Shown here in pieces: positions 8,752 to 17,219 of a DNA stretch of 64,000 nt; position 1 is the stretch's first letter, and every line of letters begins with the position of its first letter. The translations under genes were made by a program, and so were the position numbers. The stretch is from an uncultured Muribaculaceae bacterium (GTDB lineage Bacteria; Bacteroidota; Bacteroidia; Bacteroidales; Muribaculaceae). The DNA lies in assembly GCA_934636465.1 (NCBI GenBank), contig CAKUAR010000004.1:59895-123894 (forward strand), read 5' to 3'. Under the pieces are notes generated by a model. It had not been told where the DNA came from, did no database searches, and saw nothing but the letters and a program-made list of their open reading frames with translations.

Positions 8752-8788
8752 TAATACAATTTGCTCTTCTCACATCAGGAATCAGAAA

Positions 8789-9646
8789 TCAGTAATCCAA
8801 ACTTGTACCTATGAAACCGGCTTTTGTGAAATCCTCCATATTGTGACGGATAATCCAGTCAATGCCAGTCATCATCATCCATGCGCTCATCTGATAGCCC
8901 ATGGCGTTAAGGTGACCACCTGTGAAATAAATCTTCAGCGCATCGGTTTTCTTGCCATATTTCTGGGCTATCCATTTCTGCAAGTCAACCACATACACGC
9001 CCTCAAACGTCTTGGCAAGCTCCCTCACCACGCTATTATATGGGTCATCGTCGGGTACACCAGGCTGTGTGACCACAAAAATCTTGCAGCGAGGCTCCAG
9101 GGTGCGCACACGTTGTATTATGCCGGCATAGCAACCGGCATAAGTGCGCTTGTTTTTGGCATAGTCTTTCACGTCCACATCAGTCTTCGCACTGCCCACC
9201 TCAAACTTCACATTGCGGTCATTGGCTCCAAGAGCTATTATGTAGGCCTGTTTAGGTGACGTTTTGGCGCTGATGTTATTATTATTGTTGCGCGGATTGT
9301 TCCAGAAGTTTTCAATCCACCCGTATGTGGTCTCACCACCCTGGCTGTAGTTCTCTCCCTTCACACCCATGGCCGCGCACATGCGCTGACCCCACGAATA
9401 CTCATAGAAATCGTGATAGCCCATGTTGCCGTCTTTGTCGCGCGACTCCAGCTCGCCGCTGCTCAGCGAGTCGCCTATGAAGCCCCAAGCGTGAAAAATC
9501 GAGCAAAATCCCGGCAGTTGTGAAATCGTGGCAAGCGGATTCTCGCCGCTTTTCAGCAAGTTGGCAGCACAGCCGCCCTGCCACAAGGCCAGCAGACACG
9601 CCACCGCCACCACACGTTGTGCAATTCCTGTTTTTCTCATAATCAT
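8789..9646 (-). CDS. SGNH/GDSL-family hydrolase (probable lipoprotein)
   Basis: 285 aa. After a hydrophobic N-terminus ending in WQGGC (Cys26, possible lipobox) comes the block I motif GDSLSSGE at 58-65 with the nucleophile Ser60; the Gly block GENYSQGG and the C-terminal block TGGHLNAMGYQ with the catalytic His follow. The family are esterases/lipases, often acetyl-esterases acting on glycans. It is the last gene of the polysaccharide operon, 41 bp after the aminotransferase, so modification or de-acetylation of the surface glycan is a reasonable inference. ATG at 9640 is an equally good start. Confidence 0.85.
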   Translation of the reverse strand: MIMRKTGIAQRVVAVACLLALWQGGCAANLLKSGENPLATISQLPGFCSIFHAWGFIGDSLSSGELESRDKDGNMGYHDFYEYSWGQRMCAAMGVKGENYSQGGETTYGWIENFWNNPRNNNNNISAKTSPKQAYIIALGANDRNVKFEVGSAKTDVDVKDYAKNKRTYAGCYAGIIQRVRTLEPRCKIFVVTQPGVPDDDPYNSVVRELAKTFEGVYVVDLQKWIAQKYGKKTDALKIYFTGGHLNAMGYQMSAWMMMTGIDWIIRHNMEDFTKAGFIGTSLDY

Positions 9647-9687
9647 CTGAAAAATGTTAATGGTCTTTATCTGTATCTCTTCGTCAT

Positions 9688-10965
9688 TTACCGTTCAATC
9701 GCCTCCTTAATGCAATCCACCACATAGTGCACGTCGGCGTCGCTCACGCAAGGCCCGGCCGGCAGACACATGCCCACGCGAAACACAGCCTCGCTCACAC
9801 CGTTCACATAGGCTGGCGCGTCCTTATACACCGGCTGCTTGTGCATAGGCTTCCACACCGGGCGAGCTTCCACGCGTCGCGACAGCAAAAACACGCGCAG
9901 TGCCTCCACATTGGCGTTTGGCTGGCAATCGGTCGTGGGGCAGTTAACCGGGTGAATCACACCGGCAGCACCGCCCACAGCAGTCTTCACCACATCTTTA
10001 TAGGCATTGGACTGACCCTTTATTCTCAATTCCGGGTCAAGCGTCACTGTGCAGAGCCAATAGTTGCTGTCGTAGTCGGCGCTCGGCGCTTCATGCAGCG
10101 TTATGCCGTCAACGTCTTTCAGCAGCTCCCTATACAGAACTTGCACATGCTTGTGGTGAGCCAAGTGGTCGGCGAGCACCGTCATCTGACCGCGGCCTAT
10201 TCCTGCACACACATTGCTCAAACGATAGTTATAGCCTATCACCGAGTGCTGGTAGTAAGGATAAGCCTCGCGAGCCTGCGTGGCATACCACATAACCTTC
10301 TCCTTGCTTGCAGTGTCGTGGCATATCAGCGCGCCGCCACCAGAAGTGGTAATCATCTTGTTGCCGTTAAACGACAGCACGCCAAACCTGCCAAACGTGC
10401 CAAGCACCTGCCCCTTCCAGCGCGAGCCAAATCCCTCGGCAGAGTCCTCCACCACAGCTATGCCATATTTCTCGGCAATAGCCATGATGCGGTCGCAATC
10501 GTAGGGCATGCCATACAACGCCACAGGCACAATCACCTTTGGGTACTTGCCGGTCTTTGCCTTGCGGTCTATTATGGCCTTTTCAAGCAAGTCAGGGTCC
10601 ATGTTCCACGACCCAGGCTCTGAGTCCACAAACACAGGCGTGGCACCTAAGTACGTCACCGGGTGCGACGAAGCGCAAAACGTGAAGCTCTGCACACACA
10701 CCTCATCGCCAGGTTTCACACCACAGGCTATCAATCCCAAGTGCACGGCAGCCGTGCCCGACGACAAAGCCACCACCTCGCACGGCACCAGCGACCCATC
10801 GCTTCGCTTATCCACAAAAGCCTTGAGGTCGTCCTCAAAACCATTCACATTCGGACCAAGAGGCACCACCCAGTTTGAGTCGAACGCCTCCTTCACATAT
10901 TTCTGTTCAAGCCCCTCGTCGCTCATGTGAGCCAGACAAAGGTATATCATTTTTTTTTCAGCCAT
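9688..10965 (-). CDS. DegT/DnrJ/EryC1-family sugar aminotransferase (PglE/LegC-like)
   Basis: 425 aa from ATG 10965 (alternatives: ATG 10983, TTG 11013). A PLP-dependent transaminase: LSSGTAAVHLGL (phosphate region), VVEDSAEGFGSRWKG and SFNGNKMITTSGGG, whose Lys is the Schiff-base residue. The start HMSDEG..YVKEAFDSNWV and the GPNVNGFE segment are typical of enzymes making 4-amino-4,6-dideoxy sugars on UDP. It sits directly after a PglC-like phosphosugar transferase and near a GNAT acetyltransferase, so the three could make and attach an N-acetylated 4-amino sugar as the first residue of the repeat unit. The dehydratase that would supply the keto sugar is not in the window. Confidence 0.9.
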   Translation of the reverse strand: MAEKKMIYLCLAHMSDEGLEQKYVKEAFDSNWVVPLGPNVNGFEDDLKAFVDKRSDGSLVPCEVVALSSGTAAVHLGLIACGVKPGDEVCVQSFTFCASSHPVTYLGATPVFVDSEPGSWNMDPDLLEKAIIDRKAKTGKYPKVIVPVALYGMPYDCDRIMAIAEKYGIAVVEDSAEGFGSRWKGQVLGTFGRFGVLSFNGNKMITTSGGGALICHDTASKEKVMWYATQAREAYPYYQHSVIGYNYRLSNVCAGIGRGQMTVLADHLAHHKHVQVLYRELLKDVDGITLHEAPSADYDSNYWLCTVTLDPELRIKGQSNAYKDVVKTAVGGAAGVIHPVNCPTTDCQPNANVEALRVFLLSRRVEARPVWKPMHKQPVYKDAPAYVNGVSEAVFRVGMCLPAGPCVSDADVHYVVDCIKEAIER

Positions 10966-11009
10966 CGTTCCATTATCAGCCATTCTTCTCTCTGTTTTTA
11001 TCCTGATTT

Positions 11010-11726
11010 TCAAACATATTCACCACCAAACCAAACCCTAAAACCCAAAATCGTTGCAACAATAATCTCAATATCCTTGCAAAACGAATAATGCTCGTAG
11101 TAATATTTGTTCAGTTTGACCTTATCTGGATATATCACATTGTCATTATACCACACAGCTACGTCTTGATTGCTTCGCTCGGCAAGTAAACAATATTCAT
11201 TATCCCGTATTTTAACATCTTGATACTTTTTCAACAATTCTTCTTTCGGCATATTCCTAAAATCCTGAACGAAATCCGATATCATTTCATCTTCCAAACG
11301 ATATTTCAACGTAGCAGGTCCTGTAATTCCAGGACGCAATTTCAAAACCGTTCTATCGCTACCCAACAATTTGTCAGCATATCCTGGAACATCTGGGCGT
11401 GGACCTACAAATGACATGTTGCCTATCAGCACGTCCCACAATTCTGGCAACTCATCTATCTTATAATGCCTGAGCTTTGCCCCAAAAGGTGTTATGCGGC
11501 TATCCCCCGCCACACTAACAGACGAACCGCCATGTTCCACCGTCATACTTCTAAATTTATGACAAGTAAACAACTTGCCGTCTTTACCCACGCGTTTCTG
11601 GCAAAAAAACGCTGACCCACCAGGCATCTTACGATGTATAATAATTGCCACTATCGGGAAAACCCAACATATCAGAAGCAACCCGACCAACGAGGCAACA
11701 ATATCAAAAGTTCTTTTTAATGCCAT
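11010..11726 (-). CDS. PglC/WbaP-type initiating phosphoglycosyl transferase
   Basis: 238 aa. One N-terminal membrane segment (about 8-30) is followed by the bacterial sugar-transferase core: CQKRVGKDGKLFTCHKFRSM, the KIDELPEL segment with the catalytic Asp-Glu pair at 91-92, and NMSFVGPRPDVP. This monotopic PGT moves a sugar phosphate from a UDP-sugar to undecaprenyl phosphate, starting the glycan repeat on the cytoplasmic face. It is longer at the C-terminus than minimal PglC (about 200 aa). The gene is followed at once by the DegT aminotransferase, which may supply its sugar. Confidence 0.92.
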   Translation of the reverse strand: MALKRTFDIVASLVGLLLICWVFPIVAIIIHRKMPGGSAFFCQKRVGKDGKLFTCHKFRSMTVEHGGSSVSVAGDSRITPFGAKLRHYKIDELPELWDVLIGNMSFVGPRPDVPGYADKLLGSDRTVLKLRPGITGPATLKYRLEDEMISDFVQDFRNMPKEELLKKYQDVKIRDNEYCLLAERSNQDVAVWYNDNVIYPDKVKLNKYYYEHYSFCKDIEIIVATILGFRVWFGGEYV

Positions 11727-11753
11727 AATTTCACGACAAACAGCTAATGCAGC

Positions 11754-12401
11754 TTATTTGTCACCCATTTTTTTGTTTTCTACAACATTACAACTTTTGT
11801 GCCAGTCAGACCGTTTAACCTTACACTCCATCAGATAGTCACCGTTCTTAAGTGTCCGCAATACTCTTGTTTCACACACCGCCTTAGTAACCATCATTGA
11901 TGCCACGTTTTCCAGAGATATGCTTTTATACATTCTTAAGTCCAGAGCCGCACCCACCACATTCATGCCACTACCCATTGCTTTTGCAATACCTTTGCCA
12001 CGCCAATGGCTATCCACCATATACCCTCTGTAAGATGTTCCATTGACGAATGAGCGCATAAAGCAATATCCGACAATTTTATTCTCCACCAACAGCAAAA
12101 ATGCCAAAAAAGCATGATTCTCTACAAGTCGCCTAAGGCTAACAGCGTCAAATGAGTGTGGTCTGAAAAACATAAAAGCCTCTGCAGGCTGTGCTTCAAA
12201 AAAAGCAACCAAATTTTCAATGTCCGAAATGCGCAATGCTCTCATTTCATAAGGTGTGGCAGTGGCTTGCTCCAGCAATTTATCAATCAAAGCCAAGCGA
12301 TTGCTGTACCTAAAGTTAAAAGCAATACTATTGCACCATTCAGCCACATTCCACAATGCACCCAAGTGCCGCTTCACAATATGAGCAAATTCATACAACA
12401 T
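11754..12401 (-). CDS. GNAT-family N-acetyltransferase
   Basis: 215 aa. The C-terminal two thirds show a GNAT fold: MRALRISDIENLVAFFEAQP at the start, VENKIVGYCFMRSF (beta strand 4) and VDSHWRGKGIAKAMG, the acetyl-CoA pyrophosphate-binding loop (R/Q-x-x-G-x-G/A). Position between the GT4 gene and the PglC-like gene suggests acetylation of an amino sugar, the role played by GNAT-type WecD enzymes, although PglD in the classic pathway is a different fold. The first 45 residues look like an extra helical segment. Substrate is inferred only from context. Confidence 0.75.
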   Translation of the reverse strand: MLYEFAHIVKRHLGALWNVAEWCNSIAFNFRYSNRLALIDKLLEQATATPYEMRALRISDIENLVAFFEAQPAEAFMFFRPHSFDAVSLRRLVENHAFLAFLLLVENKIVGYCFMRSFVNGTSYRGYMVDSHWRGKGIAKAMGSGMNVVGAALDLRMYKSISLENVASMMVTKAVCETRVLRTLKNGDYLMECKVKRSDWHKSCNVVENKKMGDK

Positions 12402-12500
12402 TTATCAAACGTTTTAAGCCCACTACAAGCAATCACACACCGATTTCATCATAAAATGCCAGCAAGTTGCGCAACACAGCCCCCTGCTCAAACCGGCTCA

Positions 12501-13649
12501 CTAACTAACGATTTTTCTATAATAATCAACCCATGCCGCAGTAACCATGTCATTGCTGAACTTTTCTTCAATACGCTTTCTACCAGCACGGCCGTGACGT
12601 TTTCGCAAATCAGGACTATCATAATATTTTTTCATACACACATACAATCCCTCAACATCACCAACACTACACCGAAGCCCGGTTTCATTTGCCACACTTG
12701 CATCAAGCACGCCATAAGCATCACTCGTGATTACTGGCAGCTCAAGAGCTTGTGCTTCTATCACAGAAGAGCCAAAGCCTTCTCGCCAAGTGGGCAATAC
12801 AAACACATCTCCAGCTTGAAGCACCTTAAAAGAATTTTGAGTAACACCAGGATAGAAAAAATTAACATTCGGTTTCAATTTATCAAATATGCCAACCTTT
12901 GCACCATAATTCCCCTCATCTGACCCATATAGCAGCAATTTTGCATTTGGACAAACACTCACAAGCCTATTAAAAGCAGCATACAACTCATTAATCCCCT
13001 TGTCATGATTTAATCGCCCCAAGAACACATACACCACGTCTGCGTTGCCAAACCCAAATTTTTCACGTTCTTCGTTACGAACATCTGCCGACACATCAAA
13101 TCGTTCTAAACGCACACCACAAATACTTCCATTTGCAAGAACAGTGCTGTTTGACTCCCTCAAAACACCTTCATCTATTAAATACTGGCGTTGAGACTCA
13201 CCATCTACCAGTAAATTTGTATCCAATCTAGAAATCACCTTATCCATCAATTTGAGCACACTGCGCATAAAACCTTTGCGAGTAGCCCACACTTGACCCG
13301 TGTATATGTGTATTCTGACATCTATTCCTGCACAATACGCAGCTATGGCCGACAACAAACCAGCCTTTGGTGTAACAGAATGAACACTTGCGAAAGCCTC
13401 TTTTTTTAGCACTCTAAACAAAGACCACAAAGCCACAATATCTTTCCCAATGCAAATAGCACGCACTATAGGCACATCGTGACATATAACACCAATCGTC
13501 TCAAACTCAACACGACAATCTTCGTTGTCTTCAAAATTAGCCAACAAATGCACCTCGTATGTCGCGGTCAACGCCCTAAAATGGTCCTTTAAGAAAGACT
13601 GCGCTGTGCCTGGAATTGCAACAACAAATGCTATTTTTTTCTTATTCAT
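12501..13649 (-). CDS. GT4-family glycosyltransferase
   Basis: 382 aa from ATG 13649; this start overlaps the upstream stop as ATGA (13649-13646), which favours it over the longer TTG frame. A GT-B retaining enzyme: N-terminal KIAFVVAIPGTAQSFLKDHF and a Rossmann-like half, then FGFGNADVVYVFLGRLNHDKG (donor-domain start) and EGFGSSVIEAQALELPVI, the family's Glu-rich donor-binding region. It transfers a nucleotide-linked sugar in the cytoplasm during repeat-unit assembly. Acceptor and sugar are unknown. Confidence 0.9.
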   Translation of the reverse strand: MNKKKIAFVVAIPGTAQSFLKDHFRALTATYEVHLLANFEDNEDCRVEFETIGVICHDVPIVRAICIGKDIVALWSLFRVLKKEAFASVHSVTPKAGLLSAIAAYCAGIDVRIHIYTGQVWATRKGFMRSVLKLMDKVISRLDTNLLVDGESQRQYLIDEGVLRESNSTVLANGSICGVRLERFDVSADVRNEEREKFGFGNADVVYVFLGRLNHDKGINELYAAFNRLVSVCPNAKLLLYGSDEGNYGAKVGIFDKLKPNVNFFYPGVTQNSFKVLQAGDVFVLPTWREGFGSSVIEAQALELPVITSDAYGVLDASVANETGLRCSVGDVEGLYVCMKKYYDSPDLRKRHGRAGRKRIEEKFSNDMVTAAWVDYYRKIVS

Positions 13650-14434
13650 ATTCCCCTGTGAAAAATCCTGTAAACCCAAGTAGGAGCCATATATTTAATT
13701 ATCGGCACTATTGCAAACATTTGATACCACCAAGGCAAGCCAAGCATCTTATATCCAACATGTTTCACATAGGCTTCATTTCTGCGAGTAAGCCAATTTC
13801 TCCGAGACAAGGCATTGCGGTCATCTCGCATTTTATACAAACATTCGTTAAGCATATACAAGCCATAGCCAGAAGCAAAAACCTTAAACCAAAGATGGTA
13901 GTCCTCAACGCGCAATAGCTTATTATTCACAGAGTAACCACCCACTTCTCTTATAACACCCGTGCGTGCCATGCTTGGTGCATGGCATATTGGTGTACCA
14001 TGCACAAAATCCTTTGCCGTCACCTTACCATGACCGCAACCAGTACGAAAGTCACCTTGTTCATCAAAATAAATCATTGGAGTGCTAACCACTGCGTAAT
14101 TCTGATTTTGGTCTAAAAATGCGATTTCTTTTTCAAAACGGTTAGGCATACTGACATCGTCACCGTCCATACGTGCACAATATTCAGTGTCAGCATATTC
14201 CAGGCAATGATTAAGAGTGTAATTAAGCCCCATATTTCGCTCATTCCTTAACAGCACAATATTGTCATGCTGTGCAGCATAATCCTTAGCCACAGCATAG
14301 GTGTCATCAGTAGAGCCATCATCACAAAGTATCACCTTAAACCCTTGATAAGTCTGGGCATAAAGCGAATCCAATGCCTCTACCAGAGTAGAAGCACAGT
14401 TATAAATCCCCATCAATACCGAAATCCTAACCAT
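13646..14434 (-). CDS. GT2-family glycosyltransferase
   Basis: 262 aa from ATG 14434 (the frame reaches a GTG at 14437). GT-A fold: VRISVLMGIYNCASTLVEAL, LCDDGSTDDT nucleotide-binding motif and ARMDGDDVSMPNRFEKEI carrying the DxD. It is translationally coupled to the GT4 gene by an ATGA overlap. Expected to be a cytoplasmic inverting transferase in the polysaccharide pathway; the donor is not predictable. Confidence 0.9.
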   Translation of the reverse strand: MVRISVLMGIYNCASTLVEALDSLYAQTYQGFKVILCDDGSTDDTYAVAKDYAAQHDNIVLLRNERNMGLNYTLNHCLEYADTEYCARMDGDDVSMPNRFEKEIAFLDQNQNYAVVSTPMIYFDEQGDFRTGCGHGKVTAKDFVHGTPICHAPSMARTGVIREVGGYSVNNKLLRVEDYHLWFKVFASGYGLYMLNECLYKMRDDRNALSRRNWLTRRNEAYVKHVGYKMLGLPWWYQMFAIVPIIKYMAPTWVYRIFHRGI

Positions 14435-14466
14435 CACAACCGTACGACCTCAATAGATTATTAAAA

Positions 14467-15216
14467 TCATTTACATATTGATTTTATTTTCATACCAATT
14501 CTATGAATGTGCTCAACGCCAAATACCCTGTGAAGAATACGCGTCAACTTGTTTCTTAAGGTCTGTCCATTACTCATCCAAGTTTTACTATACCAGTGGA
14601 TTGTACGAGTATTTTCTGTTTTTTCCAATTTCCCTGTCAAATCATTAAAAGGATTAAAATAATCCACTGGATATATCCACACACCATTCACGCACTGCAT
14701 TTCATTTGTTGCATGCAGACCAGCTTTTTGCAAAACGGCGGTCACATGAGTCACCACTGTCACATAACTCATCTTGCCGTCATCAGTCAGGAAATGAAGA
14801 TTTTTATAGTAATTCAAAACTTCTTCATACAGGCCGAGGCCGGGGTTTACCCCCAGGCCGAGGCCGGGGGCCACATTCGGCAAATTGCCGAATGTGGCCG
14901 GTGTCTCTATTCCCATAAACGGACCTCGTGCCACTATGTCGTCCATTGGCCGTATGACTTCCACGTCAGTGTCAAAATACAACCCGCCATATTTATACAG
15001 CACCCAAAATCTTGCATAGTCACTCACAAAGGCATACTTCTTGCAAGTGTATGCCTCTGCCGTGTATGGAATGATATTAACATCAAAATTATCCTCATTC
15101 CATTCCCTAATCTCATAGCCAGGAAAAAACTTGCGCCAGCTTGCGATGCAATTCTTTGCCAACGCCGGTTTTTCTCCACGCCCAAACCAGCAATAATGTA
15201 TAATTTTAGGAATCAT
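14467..15216 (-). CDS. GT32-type capsular polysaccharide glycosyltransferase
   Basis: 249 aa. Begins MIPKIIHYCWFGRGEKP, followed by YAFVSDYARFWVLYKYGGLY and FDTDVEV, the DxD motif of the OCH1/GT32 family. A glycine/leucine stretch APGLGLGVNPGLGL near residues 116-129 is a family feature, but here it is written in GC-rich codons inside an AT-rich gene, with a direct DNA repeat and a perfect palindrome (listed separately). It probably adds one sugar to the repeat unit. The reading frame is intact. Confidence 0.88.
   Translation of the reverse strand: MIPKIIHYCWFGRGEKPALAKNCIASWRKFFPGYEIREWNEDNFDVNIIPYTAEAYTCKKYAFVSDYARFWVLYKYGGLYFDTDVEVIRPMDDIVARGPFMGIETPATFGNLPNVAPGLGLGVNPGLGLYEEVLNYYKNLHFLTDDGKMSYVTVVTHVTAVLQKAGLHATNEMQCVNGVWIYPVDYFNPFNDLTGKLEKTENTRTIHWYSKTWMSNGQTLRNKLTRILHRVFGVEHIHRIGMKIKSICK
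14830..14869. repeat. 24-bp-period direct repeat within the GT32 gene
   Basis: The 16-bp word CAGGCCGAGGCCGGGG occurs at 14830-14845 and 14854-14869, 24 bp (8 codons) apart, coding for the duplicated PGLGL segments. It is markedly GC-rich compared with its surroundings. Confidence 0.7.
14869..14899. repeat. Perfect 31-bp palindrome within the GT32 gene
   Basis: Arm 14869-14883 (GGCCACATTCGGCAA) and its exact reverse complement 14885-14899 flank a single base. It encodes part of TFGNLPNVA just before the PGLGL repeats. Confidence 0.8.
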
Positions 15217-15285
15217 TTTGTTTGTCGCTTTCTACAGACTCACAACTATTCAAACAATTGCTTTGGAATAAAATTTGCATACTTG

Positions 15286-15693
15286 TCACTTATGCAATTT
15301 ATCCCTTAACATTGTTGAAGATACCCCTTCCGTATGGCTTAAATATATTACATTACAGCCAACATTGTGAAATTCTTTTTCATATTGATTCCAAGAGTCT
15401 GTTCCTTTCCAATCCGACCCAACAAACACAACATTGACATTAAATTTTTTAACAATATCAATCTTATTCATGTTTATTTGATAAATAACTTTGTCAACAT
15501 ATCTTATTGACGCGACAATTTCCTTTCTATCATGTTCATTAATAACTGGATATTTGTGTTTTCTTGCAAAACATAATTCATCTGTAGTAACACCTACTAT
15601 CAAATAATCACAAATTTCCTTTGCTCTGCGCAAAATATTCAAATGTCCAATATGAAACATATCAAACACACCCGACGTGTAGCCAATAACCAT
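15286..15693 (-). CDS. Glycerol-3-phosphate cytidylyltransferase-like protein (TagD-like)
   Basis: 135 aa, the usual length of TagD/GCT enzymes. The nucleotidyltransferase signature GVFDMFHIGH is at residues 8-17 and the C-terminal SSTMLR matches the ISSTxxR nucleotide-binding motif. The expected reaction makes CDP-glycerol from CTP and glycerol-3-phosphate; other alcohol-phosphate substrates (ribitol, choline) cannot be excluded by eye. It lies 2 bp from the Wzx-like flippase gene and close to a TagB/TagF-like gene, which would use CDP-glycerol, so glycerol phosphate is the best guess. Confidence 0.82.
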   Translation of the reverse strand: MVIGYTSGVFDMFHIGHLNILRRAKEICDYLIVGVTTDELCFARKHKYPVINEHDRKEIVASIRYVDKVIYQINMNKIDIVKKFNVNVVFVGSDWKGTDSWNQYEKEFHNVGCNVIYLSHTEGVSSTMLRDKLHK

Positions 15694-15695
15694 AA

Positions 15696-17219
15696 TTATT
15701 TACTCTTTACTATTGACTTTAAATTTTTCAATATATTAAACAGATATGCAAATTCTTCTGTTTTAAAAAACGAAATTGCAATAATCGCATTCATTATAGA
15801 AAAACTTGCAAATGCTTTCAAAATAACAGAAAACCATCCTTTATAGGGAATTAACGAACATATGTAAAATGCAATACCCCCACCCAACAAAACCACAATC
15901 AGTTTTATTGCATAATCTTTAAAATACAGCCATGGTGCAACATGTAATCCTTTTTTAAACACAATGTAAGGATCATACCAACCATTCGTTGTTAATCTTG
16001 TTATTGCTGTACCCCATAAAACACCAGTAATGCCCATATATTTCACAAGTATTAAACTCAGAAGTATATTTTCAATAGCCGAAATAACAGGTCGCAATTT
16101 GCCTTGAGTAAATAGCCCCATAGTTTGACGATAATTATATGAGGCAAAAAGCATACCTGCGATATACATATTAACTGCAACTACAAAACACACTTTATTA
16201 TCCATAAGATATTCATCTCCCACCCAGCATTTAATAAATGGACTCATACAGACGAACAAACATACAGAACACACGGAATACCCCCAATACGACATCAAAT
16301 TAAGCACTTTGAACATGCGATACTTATTATCATTAGTTTCAATTGCATTATAATTTCCAATACTTGCAGTCAGATTTCCGAATACAGTACTTAACAGCCC
16401 ATTAACTGTATATTGAAGTAGGAAATAATTCGAGTATAAGCCAACAGACACAATGCCAACAAATTTCGAAATTATTATATTGTCTGTTGAATTTAAAGAT
16501 AACGTTCCAATCTTATATATGGCCAGTGCACCCACATTCTTTTTAATTTTATTTTTTTCATCAATAGACAAAGGAACAATATCCTTATTCTTCAAGAATG
16601 GAAATTTTTTGTTTGTTTCCCATGCTACTATGGCATTCTGAAAAATTCCACTTAAAATCTGCAAACTAAGATACAATAAAAAATTTTGTGTCAGAAACAA
16701 TATTATGATTTGCAAGAAAGCCAAACCTATCGAAAAATAATAACTAATTATTGTTGATATATAATTGCACTGAGTTGCTATAAGATAAGTTGTTTTATAT
16801 GCAAATAAATATGTTGTAGCCGACGATATTACGTACATCACATATATGAGGCGCAAATTAGGGACAGCATCAATGTCATTAACAAAAATATCCAAAAATG
16901 GCACAAGAACAAGTCCCAAGCACAAAACGACAATAAACATCCATGTGTAAACTGTCTTGAAAAGATGCATTAAACTCTTAATCTTTTCAATATCATTTTC
17001 CGCAATTGGTTTATATAATGAAAAAACTATTGCTTGTCCAAAACCAAGCTCTGCAAATGATAAAATAGATAATATGTTACCAAATAACCCACTAACACCT
17101 AAATATGTCGCTCCCAACTGTTGTATAAATACAGTTCGTACAATAAAACTTAACGCCAGTGTCAAGAATTGACCAATAATTCCTGTTGTTACATTTTTTA
17201 AAGAACTTAAGACCCTCAT
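15696..17219 (-). CDS. wzx: Polysaccharide flippase (Wzx/MATE-like, MVF family)
   Basis: 507 aa, almost wholly hydrophobic with about 14 predicted membrane helices and short loops. The N-terminus (SLKNVTTGIIGQFLTLALSF, QLGATYLGVSGLFGNILSIL) is typical of Bacteroidetes/Firmicutes oligosaccharide flippases. It should turn the undecaprenyl-linked repeat unit to the periplasmic face, upstream of the Wzy-like polymerase in this operon. The start ATG overlaps the stop of the TagB/TagF-like gene by 4 bp. Codons are strongly AT-rich. Confidence 0.88.
   Translation of the reverse strand: MRVLSSLKNVTTGIIGQFLTLALSFIVRTVFIQQLGATYLGVSGLFGNILSILSFAELGFGQAIVFSLYKPIAENDIEKIKSLMHLFKTVYTWMFIVVLCLGLVLVPFLDIFVNDIDAVPNLRLIYVMYVISSATTYLFAYKTTYLIATQCNYISTIISYYFSIGLAFLQIIILFLTQNFLLYLSLQILSGIFQNAIVAWETNKKFPFLKNKDIVPLSIDEKNKIKKNVGALAIYKIGTLSLNSTDNIIISKFVGIVSVGLYSNYFLLQYTVNGLLSTVFGNLTASIGNYNAIETNDNKYRMFKVLNLMSYWGYSVCSVCLFVCMSPFIKCWVGDEYLMDNKVCFVVAVNMYIAGMLFASYNYRQTMGLFTQGKLRPVISAIENILLSLILVKYMGITGVLWGTAITRLTTNGWYDPYIVFKKGLHVAPWLYFKDYAIKLIVVLLGGGIAFYICSLIPYKGWFSVILKAFASFSIMNAIIAISFFKTEEFAYLFNILKNLKSIVKSK

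Noticed and set aside
8747..9259. 170-aa plus-strand open frame opposite the SGNH hydrolase
   Set aside because: Antisense shadow; the minus-strand frame has clear GDSL and His motifs.
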